From NCBI GenBank assembly GCA_963810755.1, contig CAWEOP010000002.1:496001-560000 (forward strand): 64,000 nucleotides of DNA. Direction: 5' to 3'. The DNA comes from FEN-1219 sp963810755. GTDB lineage: Bacteria > Pseudomonadota > Gammaproteobacteria > Steroidobacterales > Rariloculaceae. The position numbers were made by a program, and so were the translations under genes. The notes beneath the pieces were generated by a model, which saw only the letters and a list, made by a program, of their open reading frames with translations, made no database searches and was not told the DNA's origin. Shown piece after piece: positions 42,564-52,007 of the stretch (its first letter is position 1; every line of letters begins with the position of its first letter).

Positions 42564-44051
42564 ATGGCGTCCGATCGCGGCATGGTACGGCACCGCCCGC
42601 GTCCCTCGACGGAGCCGCGCGCGATAGGTTATCTCGCCGCCCCATCGAAACCGGAGATGAAACACGTGGGATCGATGCAGTCTTCCGCTTCTTTCGCGCA
42701 AGAGTCGTTACTCGCCGTCGTCAACACTCCGGAGCTTGCACGACGACCGTCGCGTCCGGCGAACCTCGAAGGAGAGAATCGCGCACTCGGCGACCTCGCG
42801 GAGAGTTTCGCCGCATCGCCGCGTACGATTTTACAGAAGCTGGCAGACGTCGCTCTCGAGCTCTGCCGCGCCGATTCGGCCGGCATCAGCATCCTCGAAG
42901 ACCACGACGACGCGCCGGCACTTCGCTGGCGTGCGCTGGCCGGACAGCTCACGCCGCATCTCGGCAGGACCTTGCCCCGCGCGCTGAGCCCCTGCGGCGC
43001 CGTTCTCGATCGCAATGCGCTTCAGCTCATGTCGCGGCCCGCACGGGGTTTTTCCGTGCTCGACGCGGTGACTCCCGCAATCGAGGAAGTGCTTCTGATC
43101 CCTTTTCACAGAGATGCCAAACCTATCGGAACCATCTGGGTCGCCTCTCACGATGAGGCGCGTCGCTTCGATGCCGAGGACGCGAGGCTCATGACGAGCT
43201 TGGGTCGATTTGCTGCGGGGGCCTGCGACCTCCTGGGAGAGCTCGATCGACTCGAACGTGAGCTGACCGAGCGCAGAGCGGCGATGGCCCAGCTGACGAC
43301 GGCAGACAGAAACAAGGATCGGTTGCTCGCGATCCTCGGTCATGAGTTGCGCAACCAGCTTGCTCCGTCAAGGAATGCTTCCGAGCTGCTCAAGCGCGAC
43401 GTGATGGACGTGACGACCGCACGCCATGTCTCCGGCATCATCGACCGCCAGGTCACTGGAATGACGCGGTTGATCGATGAGCTGCTCGACGCGGCTCACC
43501 TACGCGGAGGACATCTCGAGCTACACCGCACGGATACCGCGCTCGCGGACATCATTGGATCCACGATCGCCGCCGTCGAAACTCTCGTAGCGAGCCGCAA
43601 CCATTCGCTTGTCGTCGACCTTCCAACCGAACCGGTGCGTCTAGCAGGCGACGAGATGTGGCTCTCGCATGCTCTGCAAAACCTGATCGGTAACGCGGCG
43701 AAGTACACCGATCCGGGCGGACGAATAGATGTTCGCGTCACCCGCGACGGGACTGACGCCGTGGTCAAGGTCAGCGACAATGGCGTTGGGCTCGACGCCG
43801 CGCAACTCGAGGCGATCTTCGAGCTGTACGTGCAGTTGGGTCAGTCACCCCGACGACTCGCGGTGGGCGGCCTCGGAGTCGGGTTGTACCTCACGCGTCT
43901 GGTTGTCGAGGGGCACGGCGGCACGATTCAGGCCACAAGTGAAGGGCCAGGCCGCGGCAGCCGAATTCACCATACGGTTGCCTTGCAGTGTTGCGCCGAC
44001 TGTCGCCGCGTTCAGCCCGTAACTAGCGTGGTCGTAGGGGCTTCGTCCTAA
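42564..44051 (+). CDS. GAF-type sensor histidine kinase, frameshifted at C-terminus
   Basis: A roughly 495-residue kinase. A GAF-like domain (about residues 60-235; SAGISILEDHDDAPALRW, LIPFHRDAKPIGTIWV) precedes the phospho-His helix (LLAILGHELRNQLAPS) and an HATPase (NLIGNAAKYTD, DNGVGLD, GGLGVGLYL). The last 30 residues are out of frame. A one-base indel near 43968 restores the usual end EFTIRLP. The start is uncertain: three ATGs lie between 42564 and 42675. No receiver is attached. Next come the two hybrid/receiver genes. Confidence 0.82.
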   Translation: MASDRGMVRHRPRPSTEPRAIGYLAAPSKPEMKHVGSMQSSASFAQESLLAVVNTPELARRPSRPANLEGENRALGDLAESFAASPRTILQKLADVALELCRADSAGISILEDHDDAPALRWRALAGQLTPHLGRTLPRALSPCGAVLDRNALQLMSRPARGFSVLDAVTPAIEEVLLIPFHRDAKPIGTIWVASHDEARRFDAEDARLMTSLGRFAAGACDLLGELDRLERELTERRAAMAQLTTADRNKDRLLAILGHELRNQLAPSRNASELLKRDVMDVTTARHVSGIIDRQVTGMTRLIDELLDAAHLRGGHLELHRTDTALADIIGSTIAAVETLVASRNHSLVVDLPTEPVRLAGDEMWLSHALQNLIGNAAKYTDPGGRIDVRVTRDGTDAVVKVSDNGVGLDAAQLEAIFELYVQLGQSPRRLAVGGLGVGLYLTRLVVEGHGGTIQATSEGPGRGSRIHHTVALQCCADCRRVQPVTSVVVGASS

Positions 44052-44198
44052 CCATATTGCTCTCTCAGTCTCGGACCGTTTGGCAAAGAGCCCGAGCTAT
44101 ATGTTCGCTAGCGAACAGAGTCGCAACCAGCCACCGTGGTTATGTGAGGGGACCGCCTCGCCATTTCGTCGCAGCCCGACGACTCTACGGATCCGGCC

Positions 44199-45902
44199 AT
44201 GTCCAAGACTCGCAGCGACCGCGCCGTCGCCTCCCCCACCGCAGCGGCGGACCCCCACCCCGACGTATCGCCACAGCACGCGCTGGTGAAGGCCGGAGCG
44301 TTGCAAAACGCGATCCTCACGAGCGCGAACTTCTCGATCATTGCCACGGACGAGCGCGGGATCATCCAGCTCTTCAACGTCGGCGCCGAACACTTGCTCG
44401 GCTACACCGCGGCCGAGGTCTGCAACCGAATCAGCCCGAGCGACATCCACGATCCGCAGGAAGTGATGGTTCGGGCCCAGGCGTTGAGCGCAGAGCTCGG
44501 AACGGTCATCGCACCAGGCTTCGAAGCGCTCGCGTACAAAGCCTCACGCGGAATCGAGGACATCTACGAGCTCACGTATGTTCGCAAGGACGGCACGCGG
44601 CTACCGGCTGTGGTGTCGATCACCGCCCTACGCGACGACTACGGCGAGATCATCGGCTATCTGTTGATCGGCACCGATATCTCGGTTCGCAAGCGCGTCG
44701 AAGCGGAATTGAACGACGCCATAGCCGCGGCGGAGAAAGCCAATCTCGCCAAGTCGAACTTTCTCGCCGGTATGAGCCACGAGTTGCGAACACCGCTGAA
44801 TGCGATTCTCGGCTTTGCGCAACTGCTGGAGTCCGGCGCCCCGTACCCGACTCCGTCGCAGAAGCGAAACATCGACCAGATACTCAAAGCGGGCTGGTAT
44901 CTGCTCGAGTTGATCAACGAGATCCTCGATCTCGCTCTGATCGAATCGGGCAAGCTGACGCTGTCCGCCGAACCGGTCGCGCTCGCCGAAGTCATGCTCG
45001 AGTGCCGCGCGCTGATCGAATCGCAGGCGCAGACGCGCCGCGTCAGCATGACGTTTCCAAAGCTCGAGGCACGCTATTTCGTCAAAGCCGATCGAACGCG
45101 GATGAAGCAAATCTTGATCAACTTGCTCTTCAACGCGATCAAGTACAACAAGCCAGGGGGCACCGTGGCGGTCGAGGTCAAGCCCGTCGGCAAGTACTCG
45201 ATACGCATCTCCGTGAGCGACACCGGCACGGGTCTTGCCCCTTCACAGCTGACGCAGCTATTCCAGCCATTCAATCGCCTCGGCCAAGAAGCCGGCGCCG
45301 AGCAAGGCACGGGCATCGGGCTGGTAATGACCAAACGCCTCGTCGAGATGATGGGCGGCACCATCGGCGTGGAGAGCGCCGTCGGCGTCGGCAGCGAATT
45401 CTGGATCGAGCTCGGCCTTGCGAGCGCGCCGGAAATCCCTGTCCACGAATTGGAGCAAGCGGAAACGCCCGCCCGCGAAGTGCCTGACGGGACGCCGATC
45501 AAGACCATTCTCTATGTCGAGGACAATCCCGCCAATCTGGAGCTCGTCGAGCAGATTGTCGCTCGCCGCCGCGACCTCCGCCTGATGAGCGCATCGGATG
45601 GCAATATCGGCCTCGAATACGCTCGGGCATACCTGCCGGAGCTGGTTCTTATGGACATCAACCTTCCCGGCATCAGCGGCATCGAAGCGATGAAGGCGCT
45701 CAGGGCGGATCCGACCACAGCGCACATTCCCATCATCGCGCTCAGCGCCAACGCGGTCCCGCGCGACATCGAAAAGGCAATCGAAGCTGGATTCTCCGGC
45801 TACCTCACCAAACCGATCAACGTCGCCCGATTCATGGCGGCGCTCGACGAAGCACTCGCGTCCCCGAAAGCGGCGCCTGCAACGCACGAAAGGCCGACGT
45901 GA
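44199..45902 (+). CDS. PAS hybrid histidine kinase with receiver
   Basis: A 567-residue protein. The PAS domain (about 35-165) includes IIATDERGIIQLFNVGAEHL. The kinase core follows with the phospho-His in SNFLAGMSHELRTPLNAI, then HATPase motifs (NLLFNAIKYN, DTGTGLAPSQ, GTGIGLVMTK). The receiver (about 435-560) has LYVEDNPANLELV, the Asp in VLMDINLPG and Lys in LTKPIN. The stop overlaps the next gene's ATG by one base (TGATG). Confidence 0.92.
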   Translation: MSKTRSDRAVASPTAAADPHPDVSPQHALVKAGALQNAILTSANFSIIATDERGIIQLFNVGAEHLLGYTAAEVCNRISPSDIHDPQEVMVRAQALSAELGTVIAPGFEALAYKASRGIEDIYELTYVRKDGTRLPAVVSITALRDDYGEIIGYLLIGTDISVRKRVEAELNDAIAAAEKANLAKSNFLAGMSHELRTPLNAILGFAQLLESGAPYPTPSQKRNIDQILKAGWYLLELINEILDLALIESGKLTLSAEPVALAEVMLECRALIESQAQTRRVSMTFPKLEARYFVKADRTRMKQILINLLFNAIKYNKPGGTVAVEVKPVGKYSIRISVSDTGTGLAPSQLTQLFQPFNRLGQEAGAEQGTGIGLVMTKRLVEMMGGTIGVESAVGVGSEFWIELGLASAPEIPVHELEQAETPAREVPDGTPIKTILYVEDNPANLELVEQIVARRRDLRLMSASDGNIGLEYARAYLPELVLMDINLPGISGIEAMKALRADPTTAHIPIIALSANAVPRDIEKAIEAGFSGYLTKPINVARFMAALDEALASPKAAPATHERPT

Positions 45903-46723
45903 TGGTGAGCGCAGACGACATTCTCAACGCGAGCGTCTTGATCGTCGACGATCAGGAGGCCAACGTCACCCTGCTCACACAAATGCTGCGCGATGCCGGC
46001 TACGCGCGCGTGTCGTCGACGATGAATTCGCTAGAAGTCTGCGCACTCCATCGCGAGCACTGCTACGACCTCATCCTGCTCGACCTGCAGATGCCTGGCA
46101 TAGACGGATTCACCGTGATGGAGGGCCTCAAAACCAACGACGCGGACCCCTATCTCCCCGTGCTCGTCATCACCGCCCAGCCCGGCCACAAGCTGCGTGC
46201 GTTGCAGGCCGGCGCGAAAGACTTCATCAGCAAGCCGTTCGATCTCGTCGAAGTCAAAACACGAATCCACAACATGCTGGAGGTCCGTCTTCTCCATAAG
46301 CAACTCGAGCGGCACAACGATGAGCTGGAGCGGAAAGTGCGGCAGCGCACATCCGAGCTGCATGAGAGCGAGGCTCGCTTCCGAAGCCTCACTGAGTTGG
46401 CGTCCGACTGGTACTGGGAACAGGACGAGAACGGCAAGTTCACGAAGGTTTCTGGCCCCGTTCTAGAGATGCTCGGAATTCGCGTCGAAGCGTTTGGCGA
46501 CGAAACGAACACAGCGTGGCTCCGCGGCTGGAACGAAGGGCAGCGCAAGACGCTGCAGGAAACGATTGCGGCACGTCAGCCATTCCTCGACTTCATCTTC
46601 AATCGCGTCAATGCCGACGGCTCGAAGCAAACCTTCCACGTCAGCGGAGAACCGATGTTCAATCAGGCATGCCGCTTCGTTGGCTACCGCGGTATCGGCG
46701 TGGAAATAGCCGGGAAAAAGTAA
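45902..46723 (+). CDS. Receiver-PAS protein without output domain
   Basis: A 273-residue protein. It has an N-terminal receiver (VLIVDDQEANVTLLTQML, phospho-Asp in LILLDLQMPG near 58, Lys in FISKPFD), a coiled linker (KQLERHNDELERKVRQRTSEL) and a PAS domain (WYWEQDENGKFTKVSGPV). It has no helix-turn-helix, GGDEF or kinase. It may be the single-domain partner of the hybrid kinase it overlaps by one base, feeding into the Crp or GGDEF genes that follow, which is an inference. Confidence 0.85.
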   Translation: MVSADDILNASVLIVDDQEANVTLLTQMLRDAGYARVSSTMNSLEVCALHREHCYDLILLDLQMPGIDGFTVMEGLKTNDADPYLPVLVITAQPGHKLRALQAGAKDFISKPFDLVEVKTRIHNMLEVRLLHKQLERHNDELERKVRQRTSELHESEARFRSLTELASDWYWEQDENGKFTKVSGPVLEMLGIRVEAFGDETNTAWLRGWNEGQRKTLQETIAARQPFLDFIFNRVNADGSKQTFHVSGEPMFNQACRFVGYRGIGVEIAGKK

Positions 46724-46744
46724 GTCAGATTCCAAAGAACGCCG

Positions 46745-47524
46745 ATGCCACCCATCCACAGCCCGAAGCAGAATCATCTTCTCGCCGCGCTTGCGCCGCC
46801 GGATCTTGCACGTCTGTCCGAAAATTTGGAGTTGGTTCCGTTGCGCCTGGGCGAGGTTCTCTACGAGCCCGACGGGCAACTCGAGCATGCGTACTTTCCG
46901 ACGACCGCGATCGTGTCGCTGCACTACGTCGCCGAGTCCGGTGCGTCGGCCGAAATCGCGGGCGTTGGCAACGAAGGGGTCGTCGGTATCTCGCTGTTCA
47001 TGGGAGGCGATACCACGCCGAGCTCCGCCGCCGTGCACACCGCCGGCCATGCGTATCGGTTACCGCGCCACCTGCTGAGGGAGGAATTCAATCGGGCTGG
47101 CCCGATGCTGCCCCTGCTGCTGCGCTACACGCAAGCTCTCATCACGCAGATGACGCAGACCGCTGTCTGCAATCGGCACCACACGGTGGATCAGCAGTTG
47201 TGCCGCTGGTTGCTGATGACGCTTGACCGAATTCCCTCCGGCCAGCTGGTGATGACGCAGGAATTGGTTGCGAACACGCTCGGTGTGCGGCGTGAGGGCA
47301 TCACGGTCGCTGCAGGCAACCTACAGGAGGCCGGCTTGATCCGCTACCGGCGGGGACACATTGCCGTCCTCGAACGTGCGGGGCTCGAGACGCGCTCGTG
47401 CGAGTGTTACGCGGTCGTCAAGAACGAGTTCGATCGCCTGCTGACGAAAGTGCACTCGGACAAGCGTCTCCGCACGAGATCGAGCGCGGCGAGCGACTCA
47501 GCGCAGACACTAACGCCCGACTGA
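46745..47524 (+). CDS. Crp/Fnr-type regulator
   Basis: A 259-residue regulator. The sensor domain has LEHAYFPTTAIVSLHYVAESG and GISLFMGGDTTP, and the DNA-binding part has TQELVANTLGVRREGITVAA. CNRHHTVDQQLCRWLLM is shared almost exactly with the paralogue at 49503. Atypical for Fnr (no N-terminal Cys cluster) and for CRP (no cAMP pocket motif that I can see). Confidence 0.88.
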   Translation: MPPIHSPKQNHLLAALAPPDLARLSENLELVPLRLGEVLYEPDGQLEHAYFPTTAIVSLHYVAESGASAEIAGVGNEGVVGISLFMGGDTTPSSAAVHTAGHAYRLPRHLLREEFNRAGPMLPLLLRYTQALITQMTQTAVCNRHHTVDQQLCRWLLMTLDRIPSGQLVMTQELVANTLGVRREGITVAAGNLQEAGLIRYRRGHIAVLERAGLETRSCECYAVVKNEFDRLLTKVHSDKRLRTRSSAASDSAQTLTPD

Positions 47525-47550
47525 TTTTTCCGCCGCTCATTGTGCTCGAT

Positions 47551-48318
47551 CTAGGTCCGGGCACTGACGGACGAATCCTGCGGGGCCGGTGCGGGGGTCC
47601 GTACAGAGCTCGTGCGTGCTTTATCGCGGTACATTTCTCGATCCGACAGCTTCATCAACTCGCCGAGGGCCTCGCCGTCGCCGGGAAAGATGGCCATGCC
47701 AATGCTCACGGTGGTAGCGATCACGCGGTCGACAATGCGATAGGGCATCGCGAGTCGCGCGCGGATCTTCGCGGCGACAGTCGCAGCACGCTCACGGCTC
47801 TCGAGATCAGGCAACAGAACCACGAACTCATCACCGCCCAATCGGGACACGGTGTCAGAAGCGCGGACGCAGGCCGACAGACGCGCCGCCACTTGCTGCA
47901 GGAGTGCGTCGCCGCAAACGTGACCAAAGGTGCCGTTGATGCGCTTGAACCCGTCCAGATCGAGGAACAGCAACGCAACGTGCGCTCCTTGCCGGGCCGC
48001 GCGCGCCACTGCGCGGTCATAGTGATCCGACAGCAATCGCCGGTTCGGCAGACCGGTCAGCTCGTCGCGGTACACGAACTCGCGCGCCTTAGATAACGCC
48101 CGCTCGAGATGGACGGCCTGGCGCTCGAGCGCCGCGTCCCGCTTGAGCACGTCGTCGAGCTGCTGTCGCACGTCGTGAAGCTGCTGTCGCGCGGCTGCGA
48201 GCTCGACGCTGAGCTGCGCGGCAGTTGCGAGTCCTGTAGCGGGCGAGAGACCTTCCGCCGCACCGAGTGAAGCACGCGATGTGCGGCCCGCATCGAGTTG
48301 TCGTGGATGAGCGGCCAT
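47551..48318 (-). CDS. Diguanylate cyclase (GGDEF)
   Basis: A 255-residue cytoplasmic cyclase that makes c-di-GMP. A coiled region (LAAARQQLHDVRQQLDDVL) precedes the GGDEF domain, with DELTGLPNRRLL, the intact RLGGDEFVVLLP and the inhibitory RxxD site (RASD) five residues before it. I start at ATG 48318, which follows the upstream gene's stop by four bases. It lies in an apparent operon with the small membrane gene and the Crp at 48704. Confidence 0.88.
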   Translation of the reverse strand: MAAHPRQLDAGRTSRASLGAAEGLSPATGLATAAQLSVELAAARQQLHDVRQQLDDVLKRDAALERQAVHLERALSKAREFVYRDELTGLPNRRLLSDHYDRAVARAARQGAHVALLFLDLDGFKRINGTFGHVCGDALLQQVAARLSACVRASDTVSRLGGDEFVVLLPDLESRERAATVAAKIRARLAMPYRIVDRVIATTVSIGMAIFPGDGEALGELMKLSDREMYRDKARTSSVRTPAPAPQDSSVSART

Positions 48319-48322
48319 CGGA

Positions 48323-48625
48323 CTACAGGCCACCGCGGTCGGCCGCGGTGGTGACGTTGCGGTCGCTTTCGGGCGGCGCGGCGGAGAGGACATCGGCGCC
48401 GGGGCGATCGACGGCGAGCGTGTCAACGTACGTCGACGCGCGCGACTCGAAGAGTGTCGAGATCGCCCGCCACTGTTCGCGGTCGCCGTAACTTCGCACG
48501 CCGCAATACACGACTAGCAAAACGGCCGCAAGCGTCCAGTAGACCGTCTCCAGTGCGTGGCGACGAAGAGCCCCAGCTCTCGAACCGTGGTATCGAACAA
48601 TCGTCGTTCTGCGCTCCGAATCCAT
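48323..48625 (-). CDS. Small single-helix membrane protein
   Basis: A 100-residue ORF with one membrane segment at about residues 25-45 (ETVYWTLAAVLLVVYCG). Its C-terminal tail has SYGDREQWRAISTLFESRAS. The N-terminal part resembles the anchor of sortase-like proteins, but no catalytic part is present. It ends four bases before the GGDEF start. Probably an uncharacterised partner of that gene. Confidence 0.45.
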   Translation of the reverse strand: MDSERRTTIVRYHGSRAGALRRHALETVYWTLAAVLLVVYCGVRSYGDREQWRAISTLFESRASTYVDTLAVDRPGADVLSAAPPESDRNVTTAADRGGL

Positions 48626-48703
48626 GTGCGAGCATAGGGATAGAGCTCGCTTTGAATCCGTGCGCTGGCATACACACGCCTGCGTCGAGAAGGCGCCCTC
48701 ACC

Positions 48704-49411
48704 TTACCCGAGGACGGCTGCGTGCGTCGCCTTGTCGGCCGCATAGCAGCCGCACGCCACGGCTTCCAGGCCACGCGCGTCCAGGATCTCGAGACTGCCA
48801 CGAGCGTAGCGAATGAGCTCGCGCTGCTGCAACGCACTGGCGGCCCGCGTTACGCCCACGCGCCGCACGCCCAGCATGTAAGCGAGGAACTCCTGCGTGA
48901 TTCGAAAGTGGCTCGAATGCGCCCGATCGCGGGTCATGAGCAGCCAGCGCGCCAGCCGCGCCTCGACGAAATGAAACCGCGTGCAGGCCGCCGTTTGAGC
49001 GAATTGACTCAACAACACGTATACATAGCGGTGCACGACGCGGCGCAGCGCTGGGCTGCGCTCAACTTCACGCCGGAACGCCGCGGCATCCAGTTGCCAG
49101 GCGCGGCCCGCCCCTTGAACCAGCCCACGCAGGGGCGAAACACCGACGCCGAGACTCAGGGACGCGCCGAGCATGCCCTCGTTGCCGACGAGTCCCACCT
49201 CGAGCTGCGTTTCGGCGTCTATCGGTGCGATGAGCGAGATGAAGCTGTCGATTGGAAAAATGACGTGCCGCACGACCTGACCGGGCTCGATAAGGGTATG
49301 GGCCGTGACGAGCTCGACCGGAGTGCAGCGCGCCAACAGACGCCGTCGATCCGCTCCCGGTAACGCCGCGAGCAGCAGATTCTCGGGAAGCGAGCCTTTG
49401 CGCCCAGACAC
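48704..49411 (-). CDS. Crp/Fnr-type regulator
   Basis: A 235-residue regulator. Its sensor domain has VIFPIDSFISLIAPI and GNEGMLGASLSLGV, and its DNA-binding domain has ITQEFLAYMLGVRRVGVTRAAS. It is a divergent paralogue of the Crp-type proteins at 46745 and 49503, sharing VEARLARWLLMTRDRA. It has two Cys near the C-terminus (AVACGCYA), a feature the other two also show as SCECY. The Cys pair might act in sensing. Confidence 0.85.
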   Translation of the reverse strand: MSGRKGSLPENLLLAALPGADRRRLLARCTPVELVTAHTLIEPGQVVRHVIFPIDSFISLIAPIDAETQLEVGLVGNEGMLGASLSLGVGVSPLRGLVQGAGRAWQLDAAAFRREVERSPALRRVVHRYVYVLLSQFAQTAACTRFHFVEARLARWLLMTRDRAHSSHFRITQEFLAYMLGVRRVGVTRAASALQQRELIRYARGSLEILDARGLEAVACGCYAADKATHAAVLG

Positions 49412-49502
49412 TTGCGAGCTCCGCCGCGGGGTCGCGGCTGGAATAGGAGCCGGAGCGTGGCCTATTCACATACGCGGCTCTGTGCGTTCGAGCACGTAGC
49501 GG

Positions 49503-50225
49503 TCAATCGGGCTGCAGAGAGCGAGACGGGAGCAACCGGTCGGTCTCCTTCTTGACCACGCCATAACACTCGCACGAGAGCGACTCGAGCTTCGGGCGGT
49601 CCGTCACGGTGATGTGCCCACGGCTATAGCGGATCACGCCGAGCTTTTGCAGCCTTCCGGCGGCCGCTGTCACGCCTTCGCGACGCACACCCAGCATGTT
49701 GGCAATGAGCTCTTGAGTCATCTCCAAGTGGCTTCCCGACAAACGATCGAGCGATAGCAATAGCCAGCGGCACAGCTGTTGGTCCAAGGAGTGATGGCGG
49801 TTGCAAACTGCGGTTTGAGCCATCTGCGTGATCAACGATTGTGTATAACGCAGCAGTAAATGCAGCATTTGGCCATGGCGATTGAACTCCTCCTTGAGAC
49901 GTACGCCCGTCAACCGATATGCGAAGCCCGCGCTCTGAACGATCGCCCTGCTCGGCGTGGTCTCGCCGCCCATGAAAAGCGAAACCCCGATCACGCCCTC
50001 GTTGCCGACGACGGCAATTTCGGCCGAGGCGCCGTCTGCAAGCACGTACAGCAACGAGACGATCGAGTTCGTCGGAAAGTAGATGTGCCGCTGCGCGTCG
50101 CCTGACTCGTACAGGCTCATCCCTAAGGACAACTCGATCAGGTGCAGATGCGGGAACAACCTCCCACGCTCATCGGCGGGAAGTGCATCGAGAATGTGAT
50201 TGCTGCGTGGATCCGGAGCATCCAT
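49503..50225 (-). CDS. Crp/Fnr-type regulator
   Basis: A 240-residue regulator. Motifs are HIYFPTNSIVSLLYVLADGA, GVSLFMGGETTP, CNRHHSLDQQLCRWLLL and TQELIANMLGVRREGVTAAA, so it is the closest paralogue of the protein at 46745. It ends with SCECYGVVKKETDRLL. Divergent from the BON gene, which it may control. No cAMP motif is seen. Confidence 0.88.
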   Translation of the reverse strand: MDAPDPRSNHILDALPADERGRLFPHLHLIELSLGMSLYESGDAQRHIYFPTNSIVSLLYVLADGASAEIAVVGNEGVIGVSLFMGGETTPSRAIVQSAGFAYRLTGVRLKEEFNRHGQMLHLLLRYTQSLITQMAQTAVCNRHHSLDQQLCRWLLLSLDRLSGSHLEMTQELIANMLGVRREGVTAAAGRLQKLGVIRYSRGHITVTDRPKLESLSCECYGVVKKETDRLLPSRSLQPD

Positions 50226-50463
50226 GGCGTAGTTTGGCGCGAAGTGGAACGCTCACTCTACACCTATGTTCCACACCGCACACAACTCTCGCGACCGTCC
50301 TGCTTCCACGCAGCTAGTCCTCGCGAGACGGCAATAGCTCGGCGGCCGTCACGTAGCGCGTACATCCCTAGAAAATACGCGTTCGGTGTGCGTCAACGTA
50401 CAGACCGTAGCGCATCGTGAGCCGATGATGCCTCATGAAAGAAACCAACATTCAAGGAATTCC

Positions 50464-51036
50464 ATGAAACATTTCGTAGCACTGACCGGATTGGTCGCGG
50501 GCTCGCTACTAGGTCTGCAAACGCACGGCGCCGAGCGCGAGGGTGCCGTTCAAGACGCATGGATCGACGGCAAGCTCGAGGCGGTTTACGCGCTCAATCG
50601 CTACCTCAGCGCGTTTGCGATCGACACCGCCGTCACGCAAGGCGTGGTGCAGTTGACCGGCAAGGTCAGCAGCGACATAGACAGAGATCTGGCGGGCGAG
50701 CTCGCAAAGGGTATCGAAGGCGTCGTGGATGTGAACAACGACTTGGCCGTAGTGCCGCGCACCGGCGACGCCGCCGCAACCGCCCCCGCAAGTGGCGATC
50801 GATCGTTCGGCGCCTGGATCGACGACGCGACGACCACGGCAAGCGTGAAGTCGAAGCTGTTGGGCAACCCGAACACCGAAGGCTTGCAGATCGACGTAGA
50901 CACGCGCGGTGACGTGGTCACATTGAGCGGCGAAGTCGCATCGGCGGAAGAGAAAGCTCTTGCCGAAGAGCTCGCACGAAACACGGGCGATGTGAAAAAC
51001 GTCCGCAATCAGTTGGTCGTACGGAAAGCGATCTAA
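50464..51036 (+). CDS. Exported two-BON-domain protein
   Basis: A 190-residue periplasmic protein: a signal peptide (about residues 1-22), then BON 1 (about 37-95; AFAIDTAVTQGVVQLTGKV) and BON 2 (about 120-190; LQIDVDTRGDVVTLSGEVAS). The domain binds lipids and occurs in OsmY-type envelope-stress proteins. AAGGA lies at good distance before the ATG. It is followed ten bases later by a DUF883-like gene. Confidence 0.88.
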   Translation: MKHFVALTGLVAGSLLGLQTHGAEREGAVQDAWIDGKLEAVYALNRYLSAFAIDTAVTQGVVQLTGKVSSDIDRDLAGELAKGIEGVVDVNNDLAVVPRTGDAAATAPASGDRSFGAWIDDATTTASVKSKLLGNPNTEGLQIDVDTRGDVVTLSGEVASAEEKALAEELARNTGDVKNVRNQLVVRKAI

Positions 51037-51046
51037 GGGACCACCA

Positions 51047-51361
51047 ATGTCACAGACACCTGACACGGTCCTCGACGGGAACGACGCCGACTCCGGCCGA
51101 CCCATCGTCGACCGGCTCGCCACGATGACGAACGACACTATCGATCGCGTAACGGCAACGGCAAATCGTGCCGGGAATGAGCTAGGGGCCGCCGCAACGA
51201 GAACAGCCGAGACAGCGAAGCACGTGCAGGAGCAGGCGGTTGCCGCCGCCAACGCTAATCTGCGCAGAGTGCGCTCGTACGTCGAGCGCAACCCACTTAC
51301 CGCGGTGGGTATCGCGATCGCGGTCGGCGCGCTGCTGGCGACCGCCCTCGTTCGTCGCTAG
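51047..51361 (+). CDS. DUF883-like (ElaB/YqjD-type) membrane-anchored protein
   Basis: A 104-residue protein. A long helical part (about 20-80, Ala-rich) is followed by the motif VRSYVERNPLTAVGIAIAVGALLA, a C-terminal anchor typical of ElaB/YqjD. These proteins tie ribosomes or other factors to the inner membrane in stationary phase. It is adjacent to the BON gene. Confidence 0.8.
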   Translation: MSQTPDTVLDGNDADSGRPIVDRLATMTNDTIDRVTATANRAGNELGAAATRTAETAKHVQEQAVAAANANLRRVRSYVERNPLTAVGIAIAVGALLATALVRR

Positions 51362-51372
51362 CGGGGTCGTCC

Positions 51373-51585
51373 TCAGTTCTTCTTGAGGTCGTCGGCAGCG
51401 TCTTTGACGCCGTCGCTCACGTCGTCGACAGCATCTTCGACCTTTTTGCCTGCCGCCTCGCCGCTTTTCTTCGTGTCTTGGACGGCGCTGTCGACTGCTT
51501 TACCGGCGCGTTCGAGCGGCCCTTGTTTTTGACAGGCTGCGAAAAAAGGCAACGTCATCAGCAACAGTATTGCGAACACTTTCAT
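51373..51585 (-). CDS. Small lipoprotein
   Basis: A 70-residue lipoprotein. Signal and lipobox read LLMTLPFFAAC. The mature part is Lys/Asp/Ala-rich with repeated VxDA blocks (AVDSAVQDTKKSGEAAGKK, then DDVSDGVKDAADD), an amphipathic helical protein resembling entericidin-type or Lea-like small lipoproteins. Function unknown. It faces the DUF883-like gene. Confidence 0.7.
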   Translation of the reverse strand: MKVFAILLLMTLPFFAACQKQGPLERAGKAVDSAVQDTKKSGEAAGKKVEDAVDDVSDGVKDAADDLKKN

Positions 51586-51790
51586 GGAATCTCCAGCTTG
51601 TCTCGAATAGCACGCGCGCGAATCGCGAGCACGGCAACAACGCTACGTGGTTATGCCGCGGCGCTCTGTACGCTAGCGCGCATAGCGGCGCGAAACCTCC
51701 GACCATCGCCGAGCCCACTGTGCGTTGCCGTACCGACCCATCGCTCGATTCGAGATAACTTGATGCTCTGAGTTTTTCCGGAGATCGAAC

Positions 51791-51949
51791 GTGACCGTGG
51801 GAACAATACTGCTAATCGTGGTCGTCCTCCTGTTGTTGGGCGCGTTTCCTCGTTGGCCGCACAGCAAAAACTGGGGTTATGGCCCCAGCGGCGTGTTCGG
51901 TGTAGTCCTGATCGTACTGCTCGTGCTGGTAGTGATGGGTCGAGTTTGA
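51791..51949 (+). CDS. DUF3309 family small membrane protein
   Basis: A 52-residue protein starting at GTG 51791. It is two hydrophobic helices with a Pro-Trp-Pro turn (GAFPRWPHSKNWGYGPSG) between them, the exact DUF3309 layout. Being short and GTG-initiated it is easy to miss. Small size and neighbours suggest an envelope-stress role. No function is known. Confidence 0.85.
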   Translation: MTVGTILLIVVVLLLLGAFPRWPHSKNWGYGPSGVFGVVLIVLLVLVVMGRV

Positions 51950-52007
51950 CCCGCCACACCCCACGGTAGACGACGTTTTCTTGGTAATTGGTACGGGAAG
52001 AAGTTTT

